A stretch of DNA of 64,000 nucleotides from Euwallacea fornicatus (GCF_040115645.1 NC_089555.1:1240001-1304000); one strand, 5' to 3'; shown: positions 1-13,140, numbered from the stretch's first letter. Program-made: numbers and translations. The notes: generated from the sequence alone by a model not told the origin.

Positions 1-2302
1 CATAGATCGGCCTATATGTATTTTTATTGTTTTCTGAGGGTAATTTACCTGTGGATATCGCTGTACCCGCCGAACAAGGTTAATAAGAGCATCACCCAGT
101 TCTCCATTTAAACTAATGCGTAAAACCAAATGATGCATCCACGCGTTCATTCAAACGTAGTAATACTCAAAATCTTCCACGATTTTGGCGAAGATTTTTA
201 AATATCTGTTATTTTTAGTGTCGTTAATAATAAACTGACAAAAATTAAATGCCCACATTCTGATGTCGTGCCACAAAAATGTATTATTTATTACGCTCTA
301 CAGTGAACCATCAACATTCTAATCCAGACCGCTCACAGTTTCTCAGTATTATTAATTGAGACGGTGTGGGGAAACATGGATAAATCCTCGTATCTATGAA
401 ATGTGACCGTACTTTTGAGTAGGAGAAATGGAATTGTTCCATGTGCTACACCCCAACAAAACTGATCCGTGTGCTTTTGATCGCGCCATGTAATTACATA
501 AACTCCAAAACACCTCCAGTTTGTGGCAGGACATCAAAATGTGATGGTCTCTCTCCCGAAACACAAATGAAAAGGCTTTTCACGATTTTGTGTCAAGTTT
601 ATTCGGTTTTCGTGGGAAAAAGTGTTCAATAATCGGTGCGGTTGGAACGCGAGTGAGAAAGCCTGTTGCATTTAAACTAATTCAGTCCAGGTAAGTTCTG
701 GATTTTCCACTACAAAAGGATATACTTTTCCATCACACACGTCTCCATGAGGGTGCTTTGTAACATTATAAACTCGAAACAAGTAGATTGCAAATATTAG
801 GAAAACCCGTCTGCAAATCCTCCAGTGATTAGACGTATATTGGATGTTGTAATAAAAAACAATAATAGCAAACTTCTACTCAACAGAAGATTCGATTTAA
901 TGAGATTTTCAAGTGGGATTTACTAATAAGCGCTGATTGATGCCTCATTAAGTGGCGTTCCTTGGCTCAGTAGCAGCAACATTTTCACGAAAACTGCGTA
1001 TTTTCGACTTATGCAACTTTTCTGGATTTAAAGGTCGCACCATGGCGAATTGGATCTGGGCTCATGTGTTTTGAAGAAATTTTACTATGCAATTAATTAC
1101 TCGATAATAAACCGTCATAATTCGTACCTTTTCTTAATTACTTTAATTGTTTAATTACTTAATTTCTTAATTACTGCCACCATTCCCTAAATATTTCTCT
1201 GTAAGACCCAATCTTGAAATGCCAAATGGCAAATCACTGATCGGTGTGGCAACGTTGCTTACCTGATGCAATGCATTGTGGGCACACTTCATTTTTAGAA
1301 ATTAATTTTCTTCACTGTTTTCATTCTTCACACTCCATTTCTTCTTTCTGGCACCATTGCTCGTCGTCTGAATTGATAATATGCACTCTCGTCGAAATGT
1401 AGCTCAAAAGAGTTTAAGTCGATTGAGTTGATTTGAGAACCAAGACGACTTCAAGAAGGATCTTGCTGTCAGATTTGAAAACAAATGACATGCGCTCCGT
1501 TGCCATGTTCTTCCTTCCGCCTAAATTTGTGAATTCGGGGAATTTGTAGAATTTCGCTGATTTGATCTGAAGGCAGTTCTTCAGTATTGACGAAATGAGT
1601 ATTTTGCTCTTGGACGTTGGAAATTATAAAAAGAGGAACCGACTAAAAAACTAAATAATAATAATAAAGCATTAATTGGCTAATAAATTGTCCGGTCTAA
1701 GTCCCTCCTAATCATTGTTTTGAAATTGGGATGGCAAATTTTAACTATTTGAATGAAAATATCTGAGGTCGTTGAAAACATCGGCAGATGAGTCTCATTA
1801 TTTTTGTCAGGATTAGCCAATTTTCAAGGTGTTTTCGACATTTTTTATTTACGCGCCGCTCCAAGCCGGCATCAGAATTTATCGTTTGACCACTAAAATG
1901 CCTGATGTTTATAGCTGTATTTTCATATGCTCTAATATCAAAAGGGGACTCCTTACGTGAATTATGGCTCAATCTGAATAAATTATTTGAGGGATAAATG
2001 CTTTAGTTAAGTCGGTGTGAGTGATTTTTCGCATTATTTAGATTTTAAATGATTTGAGGCGATCATAAGCTAATAAAAATGAACTTTGGAATGCAAAAAA
2101 ATGGGAGTAATATGCGTGTCTGTATATAGTGCAGATATCGTGAGCTAAGTAGGTGAATAAACATTTGAACAAATCTCTCGAAGCTAACTACCACTCAATG
2201 ATTATTTCAAGCCAAGTTCAAACCTACTAGAAATTAATCTTTTCACTGTGAGTATATGTAGTAACTTTTATTAAACCACATTTTCTTTAGGTTTCTCGCA
2301 GT
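1..2302. other. Non-coding region upstream of the SLC36 gene
   Basis: AT-rich sequence with no coding region I can support. It should contain the promoter and 5' untranslated exon(s) of the transporter starting at 2303, because the start codon lies only 12 bases after a good splice acceptor (ttttctttag, ending at 2290). Confidence 0.5.
640..690 (+). other. Candidate 5' untranslated exon of the SLC36 gene
   Basis: A consensus donor (CAG|gtaagt) lies at 690/691. The next strong acceptor on this strand ahead of the transporter start codon is at 2290, which would give a leader intron of about 1.6 kb. The 5' end of this exon is not defined by the sequence; the left boundary is only nominal. RNA evidence would be needed to confirm it. 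Confidence 0.35.
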
Positions 2303-5120
2303 ATGAGCGAGGACAGTAAGAACCACAACCTGTCCATACCCAGCTTAGAAACCTACAACTCCAAGTACGTACACAACATCCACCTCATCTGACATAATAT
2401 CAACTTAATTGAGCAGGCAGCAGAGACGAAATCCTGCGATGTCATGCTCAATGCTCATTTCCTAGACATCAGCTTATTTCCCAAACCCTCAAATTCCAGA
2501 ACAAAGCTTGTGATGACCGACAACTTCAAGTTAGATGTGGAAAATGGAGTGGTTGCAGAGAAGCTCTATAGGCCTCATGAGCACCGTGTTTTGAACCACC
2601 CAAACAAGTAAGTCTATACACACACATAGCAATTTAACTAATTAACCATCCATTGTTTGCTAATAAAATTTTAGTTATTTAGGAGCATTTTTACACTTAG
2701 TGAAATCGTCTTTGGGGACTGGAATCCTGGCGGTGCCTCGCGCCTTCAAGAGCGCGGGACTTTTAGTTGGCCTCATAGGGAACATCCTCATTGGGATCTT
2801 GTGCACTCACACTGTCTACATATTAGTAAATTCCTCTTATATTCTATGATAATAATAGTGTTATATGGTGGTTTGTATGCAGGTGGCGGCCTCAGAGAAA
2901 GTATGTGCCAGAGGGAAGATTCCCAGTCTGGGTTTTGCAGATACTGCTGAAGAGGTTTTCAAGCAGGGCCCTAAGGCCTTGAGAAAATGGTCTGGCTTTG
3001 CCAGGTGAGTTTTCGCGTATAAAAATTTATCAAAACTAGCGAAAAAATTGTAGAGGATTCGTGGAGTTTGCACTTATCTCCACTTACTACCTTGGAGTGG
3101 CTGTATACATGGTCTTTATATCGGTTTCCCTGACTAAGGTGCTGCTCAGAAATGATTGCAATGATAACATAAGCAACTGCAGTTAATTTTAGCTCATAAC
3201 TTACTGCTATCCGGAGGTAGATCCTTTACTAGACCGATACATCCTCAAGCTCGTAATAATGGCTCTCTTGATGGGACTTTGCCAAATCAGAGAAATCAAA
3301 CACATGGTTCCTTTCTCTTTCATTGCTAATCTCTTTTTGGGAGTGGCTTTCGGTATTACTGGGTATTACATATTTTCAGGACTCAAGAACGTGGATCCAA
3401 AAAGTCTGAAGATGGGCAACGGATTTGCTGGTATTGAAAACAATAAATAATTCAAATAAAAATGTTAGTAACGTGTGTCTTAGGAATTCCATCCTTCTTC
3501 AGCACAGTTCTTTTTGCGATGGAGGGAATCGGCACTATTATGCCGGTAGAGAACTCTATGCCAGAACCAAAGTTCCTTGGCACTTGCGGGGTGCTCAATT
3601 CCGCCATGGTGGTCATAGTGTTTCTCTTTACCTCCATAGGATTCTTAGGGTATTACACGTACGGTGAGAACACTAAGGTCACCATTACCACTAACCTGCC
3701 TGATAACGAGATGTGAGTGAAGTTTGAGGGCAGGAATCGAGAGTAATTTGGATGATTACAGACCTGCCCAAATAGTCCAGGCGGCTATAGCTATTTCCGT
3801 TTTTTTCTCGTTTATGCTGCAGTTCTACATACCGACGGATATACTGTGGAAGAGGATGAAGAAGAGGATTCCAGAGGAGAAACATAATAGTTATCAGATA
3901 TGGCTGAGGATTGTTATGGTTGCGGTTGTGACTGGTAAAAAATGATTTCTATAAGATTCTGTCTAAGTGTGGAACATACGTTGTTTTGCCACGGGACACC
4001 CTGTATATTAGTGAATCCTATGTATTTAATAGCTCCAGGCCACAGTTCCTTAATATACTTTCCGTTAGCTTACTTTAACGGTTTTCCAGGAACTAAGCCT
4101 TCATGAGGCCCTGTCTGAAATATTTTCAAAAACTGTTTTAGCTATTTGTAGGACGCTAAAACTCTATCAGGAACACTTGTCTCAATTGCATAAAATTAAT
4201 GGTTTCGAAGCGCTCTATCGTCCTACATAAACCGCTTTGCTAAATCTCCTTTGGTCTATGAGATATGGAATGACTTTGGTCAGAATTAAAATTATAATTT
4301 GACTATCCTGTCTCTGAAGACCTTAGCCGCTACGGCCCGTCGTGGGCTAACTTAAACTAACCTGAACTTTCGGTCTTAAAATTATTCAAAGATTCACCTC
4401 TCAAAGTGTGCGTACATACATAGCTCCGTTTATGAGGTGATGATGCGTCATAGGTTACTTAGAGGTATTAGGCAGTGCACTGGGAAGGAGTAATAAGCAC
4501 AAGTAAAAGTGTTCTAAATAGCTCAAGGCGTTGTTAAGTAATCTCACTTTATCAGTGGTTGTATTTGCGTTAAAATGGAGATTGTGAGTCTCGCAAAGTT
4601 AGGGTAGTCCCGGTTATCGCAAACTGCCGAGACACTATAATTGTTTCCCCTATTACTGCAACTGCAGCCCTTTTAATCTACTGAATAAATTTTCTTCAAA
4701 TCTGCGCTTATATTTTCTATTATATTTTTTCCCTGGCTAAAAACATATCCGAAACGCGTTGTTTGTGGCCCCTCGCCATTTAAGATATGTAGGGGGAGGC
4801 GCAACCGCCCGAAACTCAATTACTTAATTAGTTACTGAAGAACAATTGCTCAACAGTTCCCTTGGTACAACAAAATTTCCTCTTCAGGTGTTGCCATTGC
4901 CGGTGGGGAAGATTTAGAATCCCTCATCGACCTCGTCGGTGCCATTTTCTTCTCCTCGCTGGGTTTTTTGGTCCCGGCCATCTTGGACATCATTATCAAC
5001 TACGAAGAAGGATGGGGAAAGTATCACTGGAAGCTGATAAAAAACATTTGCATCATTCTCATTGCCTTATTCGCTCTCATTTCTGGGAGCTACTATGCCA
5101 TATTAGATATGATAAAGTGA
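2303..5120 (+). CDS. Proton-coupled amino-acid transporter, SLC36 family (471 aa, 9 exons)
   Basis: Exon model: 2303-2364, 2500-2607, 2675-2825, 2883-3004, 3054-3138, 3193-3430, 3469-3712, 3762-3934, 4888-5120. Reading phase is kept across all eight introns and the total of 471 aa is normal for the family. After a hydrophilic N-terminus of about 57 residues comes the typical first helix (LVKSSLGTGILAVPRAF, residues 65-81, with the unwound GTG at 71-73). Later family signatures are REIKHMVPFS, FAMEGIGTIMPVENSM, IPAQIVQ and LQFYIPTDILW, and the last exon ends in hydrophobic helices. The family moves small neutral amino acids with protons across plasma or lysosomal membranes; the substrate cannot be read here. 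The donor of intron 5 (gtgctg at 3139) is weak. Intron 8 is the long one (953 bp) and carries a transposon end. Confidence 0.93.
3991..4010. repeat. Solitary CAGGGTGTCCC-type element end in SLC36 intron 8
   Basis: The sequence gggacaccctgtatatta is the reverse complement of the TA-CAGGGTGTCCC terminus seen on the hairpin elements elsewhere in the window. It begins about 55 bases after exon 8. No matching opposite end was found in the intron, so it is probably a truncated copy. Confidence 0.5.
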
Positions 5121-5399
5121 TTAAAAGGAAATTGATTTGTTAATTAATCCTTTGGTGATTTAAAGCCATTATTGCCAAGAGTGCACGTTCTGAAATGCGA
5201 AGAATAGGCGGTGATTGGATATGAACCTATCTATAAAAGCATCAAAATGCTTACGCCTTTCTAAATTGCAATGTTTCGGGCTTCCTTGTATCGGAATTTA
5301 GTGTGCTGATGATGATGCTCTTACCTCCTCCTTGATCCATTGTTTTTCCTTCATATATGCACAAAACAAGACAAAAAATCAAACAAATTTTACATTACA

Positions 5400-5850
5400 C
5401 CGGCTGTCCCAGAAATGTGCTGACATACTTTAAGGGGATGGACGGAGGCATTGACAAAAATTTTTTTTAAATAAATTATATATGCTCGCAAATGAGCCGT
5501 TTGAGCAGAAAAAATGACAATGCGGCATTAGTTTGTGTTAAAGGTTGTTTTATCGTTCAATAAACGATAACTCGCAATAATTGTTCAAAATGTTCATCAT
5601 TTGGTTCACTACAAAAACTTCACTGTCGGTTCATTGACTCGCGGATCTTATGGAATATTCCGGGAGTAGCTTCTAGATGTGTGCAACTGGTCATTATTCT
5701 TACAAAGAGATCTTCCTCATTACGAATAGGCGTTCCGTAGAACCCCTAGGGGAAAAATCTGGGGTGTTGAGATCAGGAGAACGCGAGGGCCAGGCTGCAG
5801 GATTTCTTCTTCCAATATATCGATACATATCAGCAATTCCTTCAAGTGAG
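5400..5850 (-). mobile_element. Decayed DDE transposase fragment, DUF4817-associated type
   Basis: On the minus strand (about 5835 down to 5560) the translation contains AAWPSRSPDLNTPDF, then after a frame change RNEEDLFVRIM and NDEHFEQLL. This follows the C-terminal half of insect mariner-like transposases that carry an N-terminal DUF4817 helix-turn-helix (usual pattern WPxRSPDLTPLDFFLWG ... GGHFEHL). A W-to-stop change and a frameshift lie near the PDF motif. The sequence ggctgtcccag near 5403 resembles the element end. Dead copy. Confidence 0.65.
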
Positions 5851-7630
5851 AAATTAACGTCACTTTTCAATACAAATTTTCATTTAAAAATCAACAAAAT
5901 GAATTTAACCACACCAACTGAATAATTATAATGCACAAATAATACCTGCTAAGGTCTCAATATAGGCATCTTTGGAATGTTTAATTGTGATAAGAAATGT
6001 TTATGTTCTCCATCAACAAACGTAGTTGAAAGAAAACATGTTCAACGAAAGACAGTGGTGTTCAAAACTCAATCAAGAATTAATTCAGTTATTTGATATA
6101 ACTTAAAGTATTTTATTTGCTCCACAGTCCTAATGGCATTTTTGCGAACATATGTTTATTAATGACAAAAAGTTTGTATCGATGTCCTCCACCATTCATT
6201 AAAGTTTGTTGGTATATTTTTGAGAGACTCTGTATTGAACAACCGTTACATCAGATTGTATGGGTGTCACGCATTGTCTCTTTTGCCTGAACACTTTCTT
6301 GAAATTAGGATTTGGTGAAAGTAAACTATTTTTGAACAAACCCGCTCATTGACGATACAGAATTAGCATAAATAATGCGCTACGGATTGGCCAAGGCAAT
6401 TAATCAGACGAGCGATTGTGAATGTTACGGGAGAATTTTAGGATTCATCGAATTCAAAGACGTCATGATACAAAAATCATTACGTAACGTGTTATGAAGA
6501 AGTTTTATTCAGGGAAGCATTTATTGAATTAAAATCTGAAAGTGGAAAATGGTTACTTTTGAAGCTACTTCTAGCTAGATTGCTGCTAATTACGGTGCCT
6601 CATTAAGCCCGTCAGGAATTCCTAGAGCTGAATTAAAAAACCTGCAATTTTCCACATTGTTGAAGTCTAAAAACCGGTGAAATTCTTAGTCACTCTTAAA
6701 ATTAATCGCTTATAGGAAGCCGAATGACCAAAGCCACGCATTTTAAATGAATAGATCAAAAAAGCCTTTCATTAAAATAATGTGATCTAGTTTTGATTTG
6801 TGTAATAGTATTTTTTTACTATTGAGAGAAAGTTAAGCTATTATAAACCCGAATACTGAAAGTATTTATTTATTACCTTTCCTCCAATATCTAAAGGTTA
6901 GCTACTATGCAAACAAGATGTGTATCTGGGTCCATTGTGAATTTACACGCAACAACATTGTATGGATTCAGATAGTGCGTAGTTTGAGAAAGAAACGAGG
7001 TTTGCTCTTTTTACATCGCATTTTTGTATTGTTTTCTTCATTCGGTAATACCAGATGAATTTCCCGCTTTAACCTGTTCTGGTTTGTATAGTGAAAAAGG
7101 AAAAATGTTAAGCTCTAAATTCAGGATTCAAAATGTCAAAAATGCGCAAAAACTCGATTTACTTTCGTGGTTTTAATTGGAAATTCACAAAAAACTAACA
7201 TCAACATTCAAAACAGGAGTTATAAAAAAAATTATATGTAAAACATTGAAGTGCAACTTGGTTTTTGGCATTTCGAACGTAGTTGGCAATATTTTTTCAT
7301 TGTGAGGATACGTAGCCAGTTTATTGTTTTGCCCAACTGTGTCCGAAAATTTACTTCTGAAACCACTCTTTGTAGTATTGGAATATTTGGGTCATCTAGA
7401 TCTGGACATTCGAATACTACAAATAAACCATTAATAATTAAATTATTCGAATAATAGTTGAAAAATTAAAATTTTTGGGTTTATTCGAATGGTTTCCCGC
7501 AAATCTTTGAGAGCTTTAGTAAGTTCAAAGACATCTTGGTCATGGACTGGCGTTCTTCGTAGAGGCATTTTTGTTAATTTGTAGAGCTTTCGAGTATTTG
7601 GGCACATTGTGGGGCTAGACGAAACGGCAT
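5851..7630. other. Intergenic, AT-rich
   Basis: No gene or complete repeat recognised. Short open frames occur (for example 7251-7454) without family similarity, splice context or signal peptide. Confidence 0.5.
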
Positions 7631-8831
7631 TACAGGGTCCGCCTGAGGGAGCTGATACAATCCGTATATGGAATACTACAAGTTTAACGAATATTTTTTG
7701 TGGAAAAAATCTGACATTGCATAAATATTTTTGCCCTGATAGGATTTCCGGTTACGACGGAAACTGACTCTTACTTCATTTTGTTAAATGGAAGAAGGCA
7801 GTTTTTTTAGCGAAAATGTTTTTTTTTTTGCTGAAAATGAACTTATCTGTTTTTGATTTACTTTGATTTTTATGACTTTTTCGATACTTGTAGAGCTTTA
7901 GTAAAACTCAATTATTTAAAAAATTATTTGATATAACTTGGTAAAGTAAATTTGAAATTGCTGGAAAATTAACACATTTTTATAGACATTTAAAGAGTTA
8001 AGAAAACAATTTCAAAAACATGTTCAACATTTATTGTAAATTAGTTGTAAACGTTTATTGTTAATTATTGTTAATTATATCATAAAAGTAGTATAAACTT
8101 TTTTTTCAATAATGGTTTTCACTAATTTTTGACTCCAACTAAAAAAAAAAAATAATAATCAAAATAAACTTTAAGCAATTTAATCGTTTAAAGATGCGTT
8201 GACGTATCTAGTACTTACGCGGTATAAGGTAGTTTAGAGTTTTTTTCGATTTACTTAAAAAAGCATTAATTTTTTATACTTATGATGTATATCATATTTG
8301 TTTATTTTTTCCTGCCAAGGGAATAGTGCAAACATAATTACAGGGTGTGATTTGAAAAACAAAAAAATTTTTGAATTTAACAATTCTGAATTTAAATTTC
8401 TTTTAAATAAAAAAAATAAAATTCTTAACCTTTTGAATGCCTATAAAAATGTGTTAAATTTTTTAGTCATTTAAAATCGACTTCCCCAATTTGTGTCAAA
8501 TAGTTTCGTAAACAATTGGGTTTAAGTGAAGATCTTCAAGTGTCGAAAAAGTCGTAAAAATAAAAATCAATCAAAATCATTTTTCGAGAGTGTCGGTACT
8601 ATATTCTATTGTGAAACTTATATTTATTTTCAACAAGAAACCCATTTTCAACAGAATAACTGTCATATTTCATTTGAAAAAATGAAGTGCGGGTCAGTTT
8701 CCGGTGTAACCGGAAGTCATGTCAGGCTGAATATATTTTTACGTCAAGTTTTTTCCACAAAGCAAAAATACATAAAATTTTTAATTTTACATATACAGAT
8801 TCTGTTAGCCCCCAAAGACGGATCCTGCGTA
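7631..8831. mobile_element. Long inverted-repeat (hairpin) DNA element, 1.2 kb
   Basis: The left arm, about 7631-8010, pairs with the reverse complement of about 8410-8831. Matches run through the whole arm: tacagggtccg at the left end against tacgcaggatccg at the right, then atttccggttac against acttccggttac, and aacacatttttata in both arms near 7970 and 8450. The loop is about 400 bp and AT-rich. TA precedes CAGG at both ends, as expected for a Tc1/mariner-type non-autonomous element. Open frames at 8526-8858 and 8687-8974 lie in the right arm and are not genes. Confidence 0.8.
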
Positions 8832-9452
8832 CGGACTCAGAGATTTCTCATTCAGTAACACTCCATGAATTTCTTCTGTACTTTGCTTTATTCTCAACCA
8901 AAAACTTCTTTTCCATTATGCCGTATCATAATGCACAAATCCGATATCTCGTGGTAGAAATCGTCATGAAATGAGCGAATTACATGCAACTTCTGCATTA
9001 TGGAGCCAGGTTAATGACTTATGATGACAATAATAATTAAAAAACATTAATTGCCCAGTTCCTTAGAGTAATAGCGATTTCCCCTCTTTATCACTAATTT
9101 ATGTCGGGTTCTTGGGAATTGTTCATTGGACCGGCAATAACCGGGACAAAATTCGCTTTGTTGGTGGAAGAATAATGGAGAAATTTAAACGAATAGTACT
9201 AAACATCGGAGAAGAAAATTGGTTGCGATAATTTGGTTTAAAGGGCTGAAAAATCGCGCCCTTGACTTCGTCTCAATTAATTTCTTTAAATATGGAACTT
9301 AATTTTTCCCTAGTCCATTCGGGCATAGATTAATCTTGGCTAATCTGGCAACTCCCTTTTCGAGCTCTGTGAGCCGTAAACAAAGCAGAACGGTGTCCAT
9401 TAACTAAAAAAATCTCTACCTAACGCGGTTTTGAATTTTGTTATAAATGCTA
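8832..9452. other. Intergenic spacer between two hairpin elements
   Basis: Nothing recognised between the 7631-8831 and 9453-10211 elements. Confidence 0.5.
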
Positions 9453-10211
9453 TACAGGGTGTCCCGAAAGTAATGGGATAAAGAGCAACGACAGGTTTCT
9501 GTCATTAAAATATTAAGATGCAGCAAAATTGCTGTTTTCGAAAGGTAATATTGACATAAGTACAGGGTGTTAAATTTAAAATTTTATTTTGGGGTTTGTT
9601 TCATGTCTTCACACCCTTTTGACTTATTGTACTGAAATTTAATGTACAGAGGTTTTCGAATGCGGGAAATAAGCTATATATAATAAATAATATATAAATA
9701 ATGTACAATAATAAATATATATTATAGGGGCACCACTCGAAACCGTCTTACCTCCAATTTTTTTCTACAAATTTCCTGTAGTTCTATGAACAAAGAATAT
9801 TGTTTTGTTTAATATTGTAAATAAAAAAGGTGTGCCTGTTAGCAGCCTCAAAACTTGACTGTTTTCGAGATGTTTGTATAATATATAATACGTATAACAG
9901 AAAATCTTCAATTTCAACTAATTTTAATAGAGGCCTTTTAACTAACCAAAACGGTTCCAAGTCGCGCCCCCTATTAGCGACAATTAAGCCAACAGCACTA
10001 GCTTGCTTGTCACATCCAAAAATCCCCGGATACCAAATTTCTGCGTCAAGAGTCAAAAGACTACGGAGATATGAAATAAAATTTTTAACTTTAACGCCCT
10101 GTATCTTTGTTAATATTAACTTTCGGAATATGACAATTGCGCTGGAGCTTAATATTTTGATGCGGGAATCTGCCGTTGTTCTTTGTCCCATTACTGTTCA
10201 GACATCCTGTA
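9453..10211. mobile_element. MITE-like hairpin element with about 160-bp terminal inverted repeats
   Basis: The ends are TA-CAGGGTGTCCCGAAAG at the left and, on the opposite strand, TA-CAGGATGTCTGAACAG at the right; both continue into a matching stretch (taatgggataaagagcaac against taatgggacaaagaacaac). Pairing continues to about 9610 and 10050, including acagggtgttaaa against acagggcgttaaa. Overlapping open frames on both strands (9784-10191 and 9830-10318) span the element, extend past its end and match no transposase. Non-autonomous, TA-flanked, Tc1/mariner-like by its ends. Confidence 0.85.
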
Positions 10212-10507
10212 ACTTGGAGGCGGTGCTCAATCAGAAAACGCTGCTTTTAAAATTAAACTCAACAACGTCACCATTTAAATGTAACAATCCTGCAAACACC
10301 GGACGAAAAGTGCAATAAATTAAATAACAAACTTGACCCATGTCAAGGCTGCAACTGATAATGAAACTCCGAAGAAAGCCATTTACTTGCCATCACGAGG
10401 GCCTGTGCGGTAAGAGCCCACCAAAGACAAAGTTCTTCATGTTATGGTAGTGGATGGTAGCAAAAGACCTTTCGAATGAAAGAAAAAAATGTAAGTATGT
10501 ATATCAC

Positions 10508-10515
10508 TATAAATA
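10508..10515 (+). promoter_or_regulatory. TATA box of the first Gln-rich secreted protein gene
   Basis: TATAAATA lies 93 bases before the start codon at 10601. A start site about 30 bases downstream (near 10540-10553) would leave a leader of 50-60 nt, normal for a small insect gene. Confidence 0.6.
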
Positions 10516-10600
10516 AGAGAGGGGTTTTAAGCTTGGCTGCATTTCGTTCATTGCAGTGATAGCGTTTTGATATATCCGTTCACCTCTTGCGTGCTGAAAT

Positions 10601-12977
10601 ATGAAAGGGATCGTGCCGCTGAGTGTAAGTGCCGAAGACACCCACATATTTGGATATTCAAACAATCTATTCTACAGCTAATCCTATTCCTGTGCATCGG
10701 TCTAGCGAGGTCTGAAGCAGGCTCTAAGGATGAGCAACCCAAACAGCCATTCAGCAACGCGAACGTTATCGGATCCACTATGAAACCTGATTTGTTAAGC
10801 TTTCAGCAGTTTTACGGCAACAAGGTCCAGACGCAGCAAGTGCTGTTTCCCGACCGTTTCCAGAGCAGGACTCAGCTTCAACAGGCCCTGCCGTACAATC
10901 ACCAGCCAGAGGTTCATTGGTGGGTAAATTTCTGTAAGTAGTTTTAATAGAAGATGGTTTTAGCTCCCAAAAAAGCATTATGGGATGCGTCAGCCGCCAG
11001 CCCCAGTGGCCATGGTCATCATAGCTCAGCCCGCGTACATCCCGGCAAGCATGCTTCAGCAGGGCAACATTGCGCAACAGTTGTTGCAATATTTCCAGGG
11101 AATGGGTAGTTCCGGGTCCAAGTAAGTATTTTGTGATTTCTAATTATATGTTACGTAAGTTATTGTTTTCCATGGCGTTATGGAAGTTACTAATCCTCCA
11201 GCGGCGAAATGGTTTTTTAATGACAATTTTTACCGAGATCGCTTAATGACCCTCATTATCTCTGCTAAAACCCGTATTACGTTGATGGTTATTCAAAAAA
11301 CTTTCTTTTTAAATATTAATTTTTAGATAGTCGCGGTGTGGGGACACTTTTCAATGAATTTATTTTGAACTCGTGCGTGTTTCAGGGACTATTGGGCCGT
11401 GTTTTTCCACTTTGCTGCGTTTGCGATTTGCTCACGAGCCATAATTAATTATGCCTCAGGAGAGTTCGTGATGTGTTTTCAATGTTCATAGGAAGTAAAT
11501 CGTTTTACGCGCCAACTGGTCTTTTTCTGTTTCGCTTTCATCATAAATAACGTCGTTAACATAACGGTACCCGTTTAATAAAAACTGGTTTAATATAAGA
11601 GAAAATAAGACAAAAGTGACTTACTTGCAATTATTTTCAGCAGCGCGAAGTCCACTTTGCGCCCACGGCGTTTATGAACTTTGCCGGTTTGAGTGAAAGG
11701 TTTCGTGATATATTTCGACCGAAAAACCTACCTTTATTAAATAATATATCACCTAATAAATGTGCCCTTTTCTATGGATGGTGGGGACTTTAAGGGCCAC
11801 TTGCCGTTAATAATTCTTAACGGCCGCGTTCGTTAAGAAGCAATTATCGTGCCTATTTTGAGGCAAGTTAAATGCGGCCTAGAGCACGGGGCAAAGAAAA
11901 ATCGATTTCTGCATCTTTGGAAAATCTCAATTTATCAATTTTTTGGGATTTTCGACTTTCGAAAACTGAGCGTTTTGAATGTAATTTTACGTAATATTGA
12001 AGCTTACAAGAATTGATCGCCGTGTACCACAATTTCAATATCTTTGGATGGCATCAATTTGAATAAATTTGAAAGTTTATTTTTTGACCGCCACTGTAAT
12101 TATTAATACATAAGTCGATACATATCTATGCAAATGAGAATAAATACCTAGTCATCTCTTTACGTGAACTCATATGATTACACAAAAGCGCCACTTTCAT
12201 TCAACATTTGCACTTTCGATCTTGCATCAGGAGCGTGCAAAAATAAACCATTATTGCGATAAAAAGGTGCTGCCAAACTGGGCGCAGAACCATCATTTAT
12301 TATGATTAATTAATCAACGGCCATCACACAATTTTAGGTACCAATTCGTGCCGGCAAACCACCAGCCCTTCTACCAGCCAGCACTCCAACCCCAGACCAT
12401 AGCACAATACGTGGATTATCCGCCCAAACCAACACCTACGCAGTATCCCACGACTACCTCGGCTCCGTCCACCACGCAGCAACAACCTTTGCAAGCCCAT
12501 TTTTACGCCCATGAGGCCCTCCCTGCGCCGCAGGCCCTAATTTCGGCACCCTTGCAAAATACCCCTGAAACGCGCTCCTTGGGTTATGAGCAGCAAGTCG
12601 ACATTCAGCCTCAGGAGTTGCAAGAAGTTGAAGCTGAGGCTCATAGTCCAGACTTCGAGAAGTTGGCCCAACAGGCTGCGCAGCATTTCGTGTTAAATGG
12701 AGGGTTGAATTCTGGGTCCAGGACCGCTCCTGCTATTATTACAGGGTTGGAGCACTTTTCTCCGGAGCAGCAAGAGAAGATTAAAGCGCAGCTGAGTGAT
12801 CATTTTGGGTCGCCCTTGAAGCCTTTGGATTTTAATGGGGCGCAACAGCAAGAGGGTCAGCAGACAGGAGGTAGGAAGCATTATCAGGAGTTCAGGCAAA
12901 GGATTAGGACCGACAAGTTTGTTCCGAGTCTCCAAGTTAAGGATGGGGAGATTACACAAACTAATGCAAAAATGTAG
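10601..12977 (+). CDS. Secreted Gln/Pro-rich structural-type protein (355 aa, 4 exons)
   Basis: Exon model: 10601-10624, 10678-10923, 10964-11121, 12338-12977; phases agree and the total is 1068 nt. The first two exons join to give a clear signal peptide (LSLILFLCIGLARSEA, residues 7-22), which argues for this start. The mature protein is hydrophilic and rich in Gln, Pro, Ala and Tyr. Visible segments are VAMVIIAQPAYIPASM, QQLLQYFQGMGSSGSKYQF near the exon 3/4 join, a Pro/Thr stretch, and a charged C-terminal third (HFSPEQQEKIKAQLSDHF). No catalytic or chitin-binding motif is seen. The short first exon plus Gln-rich secreted body is common among insect extracellular and cuticle-associated proteins, but I do not recognise the family. 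The 40-bp second intron is very short. Its closest relative in the window is the gene at 22195. Confidence 0.82.
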
Positions 12978-13134
12978 TTTAGTATGTATTTATTGCTGAC
13001 TAGTTTAAGTGATTCGGCCCAGAATCGAGAGTCTGTGGACAAACTCGCTGTAAGCTCCTTTTCTTTTTTCTGTGATCCCTTTTGTATATAGTTTTCTAAG
13101 TATTATTTATCAAGTTCTATTGTTTTTTTTATAA

Positions 13135-13140
13135 AATAAA
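13135..13140 (+). terminator. Polyadenylation signal AATAAA
   Basis: Lies 158 bases after the stop codon of the preceding gene and is followed by a GT-rich stretch (gttgtttacttgttcggtg), as expected for a cleavage site. Confidence 0.7.

Noticed and set aside
8526..8974. Plus-strand frames of 110 and 95 codons
   Set aside because: They lie in or just beyond the right arm of the 7631-8831 hairpin; no domain or splice context.
9784..10318. Overlapping open frames of 135 and 162 codons on opposite strands
   Set aside because: They span the loop and arms of the MITE at 9453-10211, match no transposase, and one runs past the element end.
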